This document shows, piece after piece, positions 1 to 7,706 of a DNA stretch of 64,000 nucleotides; the first letter of the stretch is position 1; every line of letters starts with the position of its first letter. Both the position numbers and the translations under genes were made by a program. The stretch is from Bin87 sp034423115 (GTDB lineage Bacteria; Chloroflexota; Dehalococcoidia; Lucifugimonadales; UBA3495): assembly GCA_034423115.1 (NCBI GenBank), contig DAOUJD010000019.1:1-64000 (forward strand), read 5' to 3'. Under the pieces are notes generated by a model. The model saw only the letters and a program-made list of their open reading frames with translations, ran no database searches and was not told where the DNA came from.

Positions 1-542
1 TAGCCCCCGTGGGCCGGTTGCGATTTTGAAACTGACGGGGTTGGCCGTCGATGCTGGAATCCTGCCTCTCTTTTTGGATCGTGATGAAACGCGCGTTTTT
101 GCCTTGGCGAATAATAGAATATACGTACCGTTATGGTGTGTCAAGGGGTCGTATGGACAGGGCAATCGCATCTTAATGAGCGACAGCGCCGCCATTGGAA
201 TTGGCAGTAACGGACGGTGAATTCACAGGGATCCGCCAAAGGCGGACAGGTTCCCAGGATGAACGGGATAGACAGGATATTTTGATTTGGAAGTTTTGGG
301 GTTATGGGCTGGTTTCGGGGACTTTGAGGCAACGACGTGTGTGGTCATTATCACCAAACGGAATGTAATGCAGGCACCGGCATCGTTTGTTTTGAAGACG
401 CGTTTGTCCTGGTCGTATAGATCCGCCAGAGGGGGACGGGCTCATGGGAGGATTTTGGATTGGTTGCGAACGGGCGACTGGCCGGGGATACTAGGGGCAG
501 CAGAGAGTTCGCACGATGAGCCACGAAAGGCTGGAGTCGATC
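1..542. other. No confident gene
   Basis: I see no supported coding region here. Short open frames exist on both strands but show no recognisable motif and no good ribosome binding site. Around 225-300 and 415-470 there are related stretches containing GATCCGCC followed by purine-rich text of the 'aggatgaacgggatagacag' type. Similar G/A-rich text recurs near 38430, so this may be decayed intergenic repeat sequence. Confidence 0.4.
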
Positions 543-1421
543 ATGCCATTTGCACATCCTGAGTTCCTGGTATCCACCGATTGGCTGGCCGAACACCTGC
601 CAGACGACGGTGTCCGCGTTTTCGAGACCACGGTATTCCTGCATCGCGGCGAGGGCACGGTTCGCGCCGAGTCGGGACGGGCTCAGTACGACACGGGACA
701 TATCCCGGGCGCGGGTTTCCTCGAGTTGCAGGCCGAGTTCTCCGACAACGACCAACCGTACCGATTCATGATGCCCACGGCGGATGCGTTCGCTGAGGCT
801 GCAGGGCGGCACGGTATCTCGGAATCCACCAAGCTCGTACTTTACGACCGTCTGGGATCACAGTGGGCGGCGAGGTTCTGGTGGATGTTCCGCTCCATGG
901 GCTGCACCGGCGCGGTGGTGCTGGATGGCGGCTGGACGCGTTGGACCGCGGAGGGACGGGGGGGTTCGACGGAACCGGCGACGTACGCACCGACGACTTT
1001 CATCCCAACGCATGACCCGGCGCGGTTCGCCGACCTAGCCGAGGTCATGGAGTTCATCGAGTCGAGCGACGGTGGCGGTACCTGCCTGATCAATGCGCTG
1101 GGTCGAGATCAGCATTCGGGTGAGGACGGCGGGCGCGCCTATGGCCGTGCAGGACACATCCCGGGCGCGACGAACGTTCCGTCGGGTGAACTGATCGATC
1201 CGGAGACGGGACTGTTCCGGCCGGCTGATGAGCTGTTGGCACTCTTTGAATCCGCGGGGGCCGACCGCACTCAGCGGGTCGTAACGTACTGCGGCGGCGG
1301 TATCGCGGCGTCCAACGATGCTTTCGTGCTGGCGATGCTGGGCTACGAGAACGTGGCGGTGTACGACGCTTCGATGTCCGAGTACGCCGCAGACCCGTCG
1401 CTGCCGCTGGTGGCCGACTGA
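543..1421 (+). CDS. Two-domain sulfurtransferase (rhodanese/TST family)
   Basis: A 292-residue protein with the tandem rhodanese layout of thiosulfate or 3-mercaptopyruvate sulfurtransferases: an inactive N-terminal domain (about 10-125) and a catalytic C-terminal domain (about 160-285). The active-site loop reads YCGGGIAAS with the persulfide-forming cysteine at residue 250. A preceding GHIPGA motif occurs in both halves, as is usual in the family. The ATG at 543 is preferred over an in-frame ATG at 516 because GGAG lies six bases upstream of it. The protein would move sulfane sulfur to cyanide, thiols or protein acceptors in the cytoplasm; the loop does not settle the donor. It is followed after about 100 bases by a flavin oxidoreductase and a LUD gene on the same strand, so the three may be co-transcribed. 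Confidence 0.9.
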   Translation: MPFAHPEFLVSTDWLAEHLPDDGVRVFETTVFLHRGEGTVRAESGRAQYDTGHIPGAGFLELQAEFSDNDQPYRFMMPTADAFAEAAGRHGISESTKLVLYDRLGSQWAARFWWMFRSMGCTGAVVLDGGWTRWTAEGRGGSTEPATYAPTTFIPTHDPARFADLAEVMEFIESSDGGGTCLINALGRDQHSGEDGGRAYGRAGHIPGATNVPSGELIDPETGLFRPADELLALFESAGADRTQRVVTYCGGGIAASNDAFVLAMLGYENVAVYDASMSEYAADPSLPLVAD

Positions 1422-1454
1422 ATGCTGGCCAAAACTGGCCTTGCAAAGGAACAC

Positions 1455-1491
1455 CCCCTCACCCCAACCCTCTCCCACCAGGGGAGAGGGA
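1455..1491. repeat. Dispersed CCCTCTCCC hairpin repeat, copy 1
   Basis: A CCCTCACCCCAACCCTCTCCC stretch runs into an inverted GGGAGAGGG arm, giving a nine-pair hairpin (arms about 1468-1476 and 1482-1490) between two same-strand genes. A closely similar element lies at 15533-15570. Palindromes of this wording are scattered through many bacterial genomes. It could attenuate read-through but has no U-tract. Confidence 0.7.
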
Positions 1492-1523
1492 GTTTACAGA
1501 CGCCGTTCGGACGGAGGTGAGCC

Positions 1524-2582
1524 ATGACGCAGGCTGCTGCGCTTAACGATACGCTGGAATTCGGGCTTTTCGACTGGATCGAGTGGGACAAGTCGGCGCC
1601 CAGCGAGATATTCGAGAACCGGCTCCGGATGCTGGAGTTCGCTGACCGGAACGGCTTTTACAGCTACCACCTGGCGGAGCACCACATAACGCCGCTGAGC
1701 GTGTCCCCCTCGCCGTCGGTCTTCCTGGCAGCGGCGGCGCAGCGCACGTCAAAGTTGCGGCTGGGGCCGTTGGTGTTCCTGCTGCCGTTCTACAATCCCA
1801 TCCGGCTGTACCATGAGATCTGCATGCTGGACAATCTCAGCAACGGGCGGCTGGACCTGGGCGTGGGTCGCGGCGTGTCGCCCGTGGAGGCTGCGGAGTT
1901 CGGCGTCGATTTGGACATCAGTTGGGAGATGTTCAACGAGCAGATGGACATGTTCACGAGGGGGTTCACAACGGGCAAACTCGAACACAAGGGGAAGCAC
2001 TATAACTACGAGGACATCGAGCTGTGGATTGCGCCGCACCAAAAGCCGTATCCGCCGCTGTGGTACGCCAGCAACAACATCGAGACAGTGCCGTGGATGG
2101 CGCAGCACGGGTTCAACACCTGCACCGTGTTCGCGGACAATGCCGGCGTCAAGGCGCACTACGACCTTTACAAGCAGGTGTGGCACGCTGACCGGTTGGC
2201 CGACGGAATGAACAGCCACGTGGAGGCACCCAAGTTGGGGCTGGTGCGGCACATGTACATCGCCAACAGCGAAGAACAGGCACGGACGGAAGCCAAGGCG
2301 GCGTACCGGACGTGGTTCCACAACATCGATTACCTGTGGGCCAAGAACGGCCTGGACCGCCTGGGCGCGATGCGGGATTTCGACTCGCTGGAAGCGCGGG
2401 ACGTGATCATAGTGGGCACTCCCCAGACCGTGCGGGAGCGGGTGCAACGGGCGGTTGACGAGACGGGCATCAACTACTTCTGTCCGATATTCGCGTGGGG
2501 CGACCTGACTCCCGAGCAGGTGATGCGCTGCATGGGCCTGTTCGTGGACGAGGTGATGCCCAAGTTGCGGCCGGGCGGGTAG
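1524..2582 (+). CDS. LLM-class flavin-dependent oxidoreductase (luciferase-like)
   Basis: A 352-residue TIM-barrel protein of the bacterial luciferase-like family. Family marks include an AEHH motif at residues 51-54 and the NGRLDLGVGRG stretch at about 107-117, which belongs to the flavin-binding part of the barrel. Members use reduced FMN (or F420 in some lineages) to monooxygenate or reduce small organic substrates; the sequence does not say which. A strong GGAGGTGAGCC precedes the ATG. It sits between a sulfurtransferase and a LUD gene, which would fit oxidative breakdown of an organosulfur compound, though that is inference from context only. It could equally be an F420-dependent enzyme. 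Confidence 0.9.
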   Translation: MTQAAALNDTLEFGLFDWIEWDKSAPSEIFENRLRMLEFADRNGFYSYHLAEHHITPLSVSPSPSVFLAAAAQRTSKLRLGPLVFLLPFYNPIRLYHEICMLDNLSNGRLDLGVGRGVSPVEAAEFGVDLDISWEMFNEQMDMFTRGFTTGKLEHKGKHYNYEDIELWIAPHQKPYPPLWYASNNIETVPWMAQHGFNTCTVFADNAGVKAHYDLYKQVWHADRLADGMNSHVEAPKLGLVRHMYIANSEEQARTEAKAAYRTWFHNIDYLWAKNGLDRLGAMRDFDSLEARDVIIVGTPQTVRERVQRAVDETGINYFCPIFAWGDLTPEQVMRCMGLFVDEVMPKLRPGG

Positions 2583-2621
2583 ATCAAAACACCGGCGAAC
2601 ACCTGCACAGGAGACGCGACA

Positions 2622-3239
2622 ATGTCCACGGACGCCACGTACACTCCGGCTTCCGCAGAAGTCATCGACCGGACCATCGGGGCACTCGCTGCCCGCAACG
2701 TGGATGCCATCCTGGTGGAGAGTCGGGAGGCGGCACTGGCCATGCTGAAGGAGTTGGTCCCGGAGGGCTGCGAGGTGTTCGTCAGCACGTCGGAAACGCT
2801 GGACACCATCGGCTACACGGAATACATGGACGGCAACGACCGATACATCAACCTGCACGACGAGATGCTGGCGCAGCCCGACGCGGCGTCCCAGCGCGAA
2901 TTTCGCCGCACGACCACCACCGCAGATTACTTTGTGGGCAGCGTGCAAGCCATTGCCGAGACGGGCGAGATCGTAGTCGCCAGCGGGTCGGGCAGCCAGA
3001 TAGGGGCTTTCGCTTACGGCGCGCGGCGAGTCGTCATGGTGGCGGGCACGCAGAAGATATGCCCCACGCTGGCCGAGGCCGAAGCGCGCACCCGTGGCTA
3101 CACCCTGGAACTCCACGACCGTTGGCTGGAGGGACGGGGGTCGGGTCCGGCTCCCATCGGCAAGTTCATGGTGATGGAGCACGAACCGGTGGTGGGGCGG
3201 ATTACGATGATTTTGATTCCGGAGAGTTTGGGGTGGTGA
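2622..3239 (+). CDS. LUD-domain protein (LutC/YkgG-like)
   Basis: A 205-residue protein recognisable as a LUD (DUF162) domain by its order of elements: an N-terminal helical part that handles 'ILVESREAALAMLKELVPEG', a STSETL stretch, the central ADYFVGSVQAIAETGEIV segment and the ASGSGSQIGA loop that follows it. In LutABC systems LUD proteins help oxidise lactate together with iron-sulfur proteins, but no LutA or LutB gene is nearby, so this is a stand-alone LUD protein of unknown role. AGGAGACGCGACA precedes the ATG. The start is 39 bases after the flavin oxidoreductase, so the two are likely in one transcript. Confidence 0.85.
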   Translation: MSTDATYTPASAEVIDRTIGALAARNVDAILVESREAALAMLKELVPEGCEVFVSTSETLDTIGYTEYMDGNDRYINLHDEMLAQPDAASQREFRRTTTTADYFVGSVQAIAETGEIVVASGSGSQIGAFAYGARRVVMVAGTQKICPTLAEAEARTRGYTLELHDRWLEGRGSGPAPIGKFMVMEHEPVVGRITMILIPESLGW

Positions 3240-3314
3240 TCAACCTCGTTGGGCATCCGGCGGAGTCTTTCCACTGCGGTCGATCAGGGGATTTGAAATG
3301 GGTGGATGGAACCG

Positions 3315-3342
3315 GTAGGGGCGAGGCATGCCTCGCCCCTAC
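3315..3342. terminator. Perfect 28-base palindrome between convergent genes
   Basis: Two 14-base arms (GTAGGGGCGAGGCA and its exact complement) meet without a loop. It lies between the LUD gene (+) and the OsmC-like gene (-), where a bidirectional terminator would be expected. There is no T-run on either side, so it may instead be a mobile palindromic repeat of the 'GGGGCGAGGC' type. Confidence 0.5.
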
Positions 3343-3384
3343 GCCTATGGATGATGATAACGGGCCGCGATGTCTGCCCAAATT

Positions 3385-3912
3385 TCAGTCGAAGTAGATG
3401 GGCTCTCCGTTGAGGGTTGATTTGTCCTCGAAGGGCGTGGGATTGGCGACTGCGGCGCGCACCCAGCAACCGTTGCGAGCGTTTCTCAGCACTGCGGCCA
3501 CGCGCTCGGGATCATCGGGGGATTCGATCTCGTAGCTGGTTTCGACCTTGGGGGCGCTGGCCTGGATGGTGCCTTGCAAGACGGAACCCTCCAGCCCAAA
3601 ATGCACGGCGATGTGGGCCCTGACGCCGGTGATGTCCACTTTCATCATTCGAGAGTACCTCTCGATCTGGGTCATCTCTCAAAAGGCGATGGACGCGGCG
3701 AAATAGCTCAGAGGCGCGGGGGCGGTGTGATTGCCACCCACGTTGGGCCCCTCGTCGCAGTAGATGGTGAACTTCACGTCGCGGCCGACGAAGGCGCGGC
3801 GCAGCATGTTGCCCATGTCCTCCACGTCCACCTCGGTGACGGTGGCGCGGCGGGTCTGCCCGGGTGGGAAGGGATCGTAATTCGGTTCGGGTCTTGCGGT
3901 TTCTCCTGGCAT
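3385..3912 (-). CDS. OsmC-family selenoprotein (in-frame UGA at the redox site)
   Basis: Read through a single in-frame TGA (3681-3679) this is a 175-residue OsmC-like protein. The N-terminal part ends PLSYFAASIAF, the TGA is codon 78, and translation continues EMTQIERYSRMM in the same frame. In the OsmC/Ohr/YhfA superfamily the helix after 'P(L/E)..L.A..A' carries the peroxidatic cysteine exactly here, and the partner cysteine is present at residue 149 (NGCW). UGA therefore sits at the catalytic thiol position, and a SECIS-like hairpin starts just downstream. OsmC-like selenoproteins have been described in marine metagenomes. The ATG at 3912 follows GGAGG closely. The expected activity is thiol-type reduction of hydroperoxides. 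If UGA were a stop, both halves would lack one of the two redox residues. No sel genes are in this window. Confidence 0.8.
3649..3681 (-). promoter_or_regulatory. Candidate bacterial SECIS element with its UGA
   Basis: On the minus strand the UGA (3681-3679) is followed by 20 bases and then a GUA loop (3658-3656) closed by a perfect seven-pair stem UCGAGAG/CUCUCGA (3665-3659 with 3655-3649). Known bacterial SECIS elements have a small apical loop with G in the first positions about 16-37 bases after UGA; this fits. A second possible pairing, UUGAGAG with CUCUCGA, would include the UGA in the stem base. Confidence 0.7.
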
Positions 3913-4076
3913 GGATCCTCCGTATGGTGGGGTTTTGGGAACCGTACCACGGTGGGTTTGGCGACACAATCGGGGGGTGGAGGATCATGCAACAGAACAG
4001 AATGAGGATCGCGCCCGAGCCCCTGGTTCACTCGTGTTATATTGGCGTAAGACATACCAAACCGAGAGCACTATTC

Positions 4077-4985
4077 ATGAATATAAGCACGGTAGCCATT
4101 CTCAGCCCCGGCGACATGGGCCACGCCGTCGGGCAGCGGCTTCGCGAGAACGAGCTGGACGTCATTACGTGCCTGGAGGGTCGGAGCGAGCGGACGCGGA
4201 GCCTGGCGGAGCGGGCCGGAATCCGGGACGTTGCCACCATGGAAGGGTTGGTGGAGCGTGCGGGCCTGGTGATGTCGATGACCGTGTCGTCGGCGGTGCC
4301 GGGTCTGTGCCGGCAAGTCGCTGATGCGATCACTGCGACGGGGTCGGATGTGCTGTTCGCCGAGTGCAACGCCATCGCCCCGCAACTGGCGCGGCAACTG
4401 GAACCCGTTATCACCGACGCCGGCGGTCGCTACGTGGACGTGTCGATCATCGGCGGGCCGCCCCGTCCCGGGTACAGCCCGCACTTCTACGCTTCCGGTG
4501 ACCATGCGGCGGATTTTGCCGGCCTCAACGACTTCGGCCTTACAGTGTTGAAGCTGGATGGGGAAGTGGGCCAGGCGTCAGGAATCAAAATGTGCTACGC
4601 GGCCATGACCAAGGGATCTTGGGCGCTGTACACCGAGTTGCTGATGGCCGCCGAGTTGATGGGCCTCACCGAACTGCTGCTGGCCGAGTTTCAATCGGGC
4701 CAGCAGGCTGTATTGCAGCGCATGGAACGCACGATACCCACGGTGCCGCCGCGATCGCGCCGTTGGGTCAGTGAAATGGAGGAGATTCGCGATACCTTCG
4801 CGCACCTGGGCATGACTCCCAAGTTGTTCGAGGGCGTCGCGGAGATGTACCAGTTCATCGGGAGCACGCCGCTGGGAGAAGAATCCCCCGAGACCAGGGA
4901 TCGAGACCGCACGTTCGTCGAGACGATTCGGCAGCTTGCGGAGCATGTGGGGTGTGAGGGCGAGAGCGGCACCCTGATTCCATAA
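4077..4985 (+). CDS. NAD(P)-dependent oxidoreductase (6PGDH-like, DUF1932 type)
   Basis: A 302-residue beta-hydroxyacid-dehydrogenase-like protein. The N-terminus has a Rossmann fold with the nucleotide-binding turn SPGDMG at residues 9-14; a middle segment reads MTVSSAVPGLCRQVAD; and the C-terminal helical domain (from about 175) contains the conserved GIKMCYAAMTKG stretch with the lysine that serves as catalytic residue in this superfamily. Family members oxidise 3-hydroxyacids or reduce imines. The start at 4077 is chosen because the longer in-frame extension upstream has no family similarity. It is divergent from the OsmC-like gene; the shared upstream region (3913-4076) probably holds both promoters. 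Confidence 0.85.
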   Translation: MNISTVAILSPGDMGHAVGQRLRENELDVITCLEGRSERTRSLAERAGIRDVATMEGLVERAGLVMSMTVSSAVPGLCRQVADAITATGSDVLFAECNAIAPQLARQLEPVITDAGGRYVDVSIIGGPPRPGYSPHFYASGDHAADFAGLNDFGLTVLKLDGEVGQASGIKMCYAAMTKGSWALYTELLMAAELMGLTELLLAEFQSGQQAVLQRMERTIPTVPPRSRRWVSEMEEIRDTFAHLGMTPKLFEGVAEMYQFIGSTPLGEESPETRDRDRTFVETIRQLAEHVGCEGESGTLIP

Positions 4986-5234
4986 GGTGTTGCACGACGG
5001 CATCGCTTTTTATCTGGTCGCGCTGCATGAGAACCTCGGCAACTAGCGCCGCAATCTTGTGCCGTCGAAGTGAACGACGTTAGCGGCGGCACGCGGTTTG
5101 ATCGGTCCATGGGTTCCTGATGGACTACCTCATCTGGTGGTAGGGCGCGAAGACAACGGGCCATTCCCGCTTGAAAGCAGCCGCGCGAGACGGTACGGTT
5201 GGTTCATCCAGAAAAGTCGACAAGGGGGAAGACG

Positions 5235-6128
5235 ATGCCAGAGCAGAAGCGCATGACCACCAGGCTCAAGGAACTTTTCGAACGGGATGAGATTTTTGTA
5301 CTGGCCGGCGGGATGAACGCCATGGGCGCCAAGATGGCCGAGGTTGCCGGGTTCGAGGCGTTCTACATGTCGGGCGGCAACACGTCGGCGCAGTTGATGG
5401 GACTGACCGAAGGCGGCACCAGCATGCGCGACATGGTGGACAACGCCCGTCGCATCGTGAACACCATCAATATTCCCGCGTTCGTGGACATGGACACCGG
5501 CTACGGGGATGCCATCCAGGTCTATGAGACGGTACAGGAGTACATACGGGCGGGCATCGCCGGCACTCACCTGGAGGACCAGGTTTACCCGCCCAAGTCC
5601 GGGCCTCGCCGTCGATGCGTTTCCATCGAGGAAATGGTCGGCAAACTCAGGGCCGCCATGGACGCCAAAATGGAACTGGACCCGGACTTCGTGATCGTGG
5701 CCCGTTGCGATTTCGCCGGCGTGCCGGGAGCGACTTTCGAGGAAGTTATGGAACGCTGCCTGGCCTACAAGAGCGAGACCAACGTGGACGTGGTCTGTCC
5801 CGCCGTCGGGCCCTGGGACCAGAACGTCGAGGCCATCCGGCGGATCCCCGGGCCGGTGCTGCCCCTGTTCACCCACGGGAGCCAGACCCATCCCACGCTG
5901 GAAGAGTTGCAGGAAGCCGGCGCGGCCGCAGCGTGGTATCCCGCACTGACCACCATGGCCGGTTTACAGGCATCCTGGGACTTTCTGCACGAATTCCAGG
6001 AAAGGGGCACCAGCGCCATCGACGACTTTCTGGCATCGGCCTCCCAAAGCCGGTGGGGAGTCGCCACCAACGGCGGAATCCTGGGCGCCGACCGCATCCG
6101 GGAGATGGAGGACAAATACCTGCCCTAG
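5235..6128 (+). CDS. Isocitrate lyase / PEP mutase superfamily protein
   Basis: A 297-residue TIM-barrel protein. Metal-binding carboxylates are in PAFVDMDTGYGD (D85, D87), followed by HLEDQV (114-116 EDQ). Classical methylisocitrate and CPEP lyases carry a catalytic cysteine in the next loop (KRCGH); here the loop is PPKSGPRRR, with no cysteine in that position, so the reaction is probably not that of 2-methylisocitrate lyase. Oxaloacetate hydrolase/decarboxylase-like or other C-C or C-P lyase chemistry is possible. The start is set by AAGGGGGA seven bases before the ATG. About 250 bases without a gene separate it from the upstream oxidoreductase; it converges on a P450. Confidence 0.85.
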   Translation: MPEQKRMTTRLKELFERDEIFVLAGGMNAMGAKMAEVAGFEAFYMSGGNTSAQLMGLTEGGTSMRDMVDNARRIVNTINIPAFVDMDTGYGDAIQVYETVQEYIRAGIAGTHLEDQVYPPKSGPRRRCVSIEEMVGKLRAAMDAKMELDPDFVIVARCDFAGVPGATFEEVMERCLAYKSETNVDVVCPAVGPWDQNVEAIRRIPGPVLPLFTHGSQTHPTLEELQEAGAAAAWYPALTTMAGLQASWDFLHEFQERGTSAIDDFLASASQSRWGVATNGGILGADRIREMEDKYLP

Positions 6129-6140
6129 CCGCGACGCTCG

Positions 6141-7538
6141 CTAATGGCGGCGCTCCAGGAAAATGGGCATCCCGCCCTTGGGGCGGAGGGACACCAGGGT
6201 GCGCAGTTCAATCTGGTGGGACGGGTCGTGGCGCATCGCCCACTGCTGGCCCAGGGCCGCCAGTATGAGCATGGCTTCCATCCACGCGAAGCCTTCGCCG
6301 ATACAGAGGCGCGGACCTCCGCCGAAGGGGTAGTAGGCGAACCGGTGCAGGCCCTTCCGGAACTCGGCGGTCCAGCGGTCGGGTCGGAACTCCAGCGGGT
6401 CGTCGAACCAGCGCGGATCGCGTTGGACGATAAGCTGTGGAGCGACCAGGCCCGCGCCGGCCGGTATCTCCCAGCCGCCCAACGTGAACGGCTGGTAGGT
6501 CATGCGCCCGGTGGACCATATCGGCGGGTACAGGCGCATGGACTCGGTGAGTATCTTTTCGGTGAAGGCCAGTCTGGGCAAGTCCTCCGGCGTCGGCGTC
6601 CGCCCGCCCAGGGTTTCGTCCAGCTCGGCGTGGAATCTCGCTTGGACATCGGGGTGCGTCGCTATCAGGTACCAAGTCCAGGTCAGGGCGACGGCGGTGG
6701 TTTCGTGGCCGGCGGCGAACAGGGTGACGACCTCATCGCGCAACTGCTGATCGGTCATCACCGCCTCTTCGGGATTGTCGGCTTCGTCGTCCCGCACGTT
6801 GAGCAGGAGGGACAGCAGGTCATCGCCGTCTAGTCCCGACTCCCGGCGCTGCTCGATGAGGCCGTAGACGGTCTCGTCCAGGTAACTTAGCCCGCGCTTG
6901 AACCGACGGGTGAGGGGCAGCGGCAGGCGATGGAACAGCTTACGGACCGACAGAGGCTGGTTGCCGCGCGCGGTGATGTAATCATTGCTGACGGAAAAGG
7001 CATCCCCGATCCGCATCACCGTGTCGGGAAGGTCGAGGCCGAACAGCGTTTTGACCACGATGCGCAGCGTCAGGTCGCTCATCTCATCGGCAAGGTCAAC
7101 CCTGCTCCCGTCCGTCCACCTTTCCTGGTGCCGGCCGGCGTAGTCGGTCATGTCCTGGGCGTATCCGGAGATGCGGTTATGATTGAATTGGGGCTGCATC
7201 AGGCGACGCTGGCGAAGGTGCAGAGGGCCATCGGCGGTTACCAGCCCATCGCCCATGAGGTACCGATACGTTGACGTGAGGTGTCCGCGACCCACCCGCT
7301 GGTGATTGGTCACGAACAGGTCTTGAATCAGGTCCGGGTGAGTGACCAGGTACAGGAGGAACGGCTTGACGGACACCGTAGCGAGGTCGCCGTAACTGGC
7401 CGCTTCCTGCAACAAGCCGAGGATGTCCGAAACGTACCGGAAGGACTGGCCTACCACTGGCCACTCCGGCGGGCCAGGGGGCAAGGATGACCGGTCGACC
7501 ACGGGGTCGGGAGGATAAGCGATGGAGCGAGTGTTCAT
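6141..7538 (-). CDS. Cytochrome P450
   Basis: A 465-residue heme monooxygenase. All hallmark motifs are present: the I-helix AGHETT (about 276-281), the K-helix ESMR (about 332-335), a FRPDRW segment, and the heme loop FGGGPRLCIGEGF with the thiolate cysteine at 412. There is no membrane anchor, so it is a soluble class I-type enzyme needing separate ferredoxin and reductase, which are not in the window. The overall wording (LPPGPPEWPVVGQ start, ESMRLYPP) resembles bacterial P450s related to fatty-acid or terpenoid hydroxylases. An ATG two codons earlier is only two bases from the GAGGGA motif, so the ATG at 7538, eight bases away, is preferred. It is divergent from the hydantoinase gene. Confidence 0.95.
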   Translation of the reverse strand: MNTRSIAYPPDPVVDRSSLPPGPPEWPVVGQSFRYVSDILGLLQEAASYGDLATVSVKPFLLYLVTHPDLIQDLFVTNHQRVGRGHLTSTYRYLMGDGLVTADGPLHLRQRRLMQPQFNHNRISGYAQDMTDYAGRHQERWTDGSRVDLADEMSDLTLRIVVKTLFGLDLPDTVMRIGDAFSVSNDYITARGNQPLSVRKLFHRLPLPLTRRFKRGLSYLDETVYGLIEQRRESGLDGDDLLSLLLNVRDDEADNPEEAVMTDQQLRDEVVTLFAAGHETTAVALTWTWYLIATHPDVQARFHAELDETLGGRTPTPEDLPRLAFTEKILTESMRLYPPIWSTGRMTYQPFTLGGWEIPAGAGLVAPQLIVQRDPRWFDDPLEFRPDRWTAEFRKGLHRFAYYPFGGGPRLCIGEGFAWMEAMLILAALGQQWAMRHDPSHQIELRTLVSLRPKGGMPIFLERRH

Positions 7539-7706
7539 AATCATCTTCCCTCAATGCATGCCAACGCCGCTACTCTTTATACGATTTTATCATCGCGTTG
7601 GTTCGCGCTTGCATCGACCCAGATTGGCGGCCGCTCGTGATCCCTTGGCATGGGGTAAGATGCTGACGACACGCGGGTTATGGGCACAACGCCCAGGAGG
7701 TACCAG

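Noticed and set aside
26..220. Plus-strand 64-codon open frame at the window start
   Set aside because: No motif, no convincing ribosome site; could be a decayed gene end but cannot be supported.
1749..3182. Long minus-strand open frame opposite the flavin oxidoreductase and LUD genes
   Set aside because: It is the complementary-frame shadow of two well-supported genes, an effect of high G+C content.
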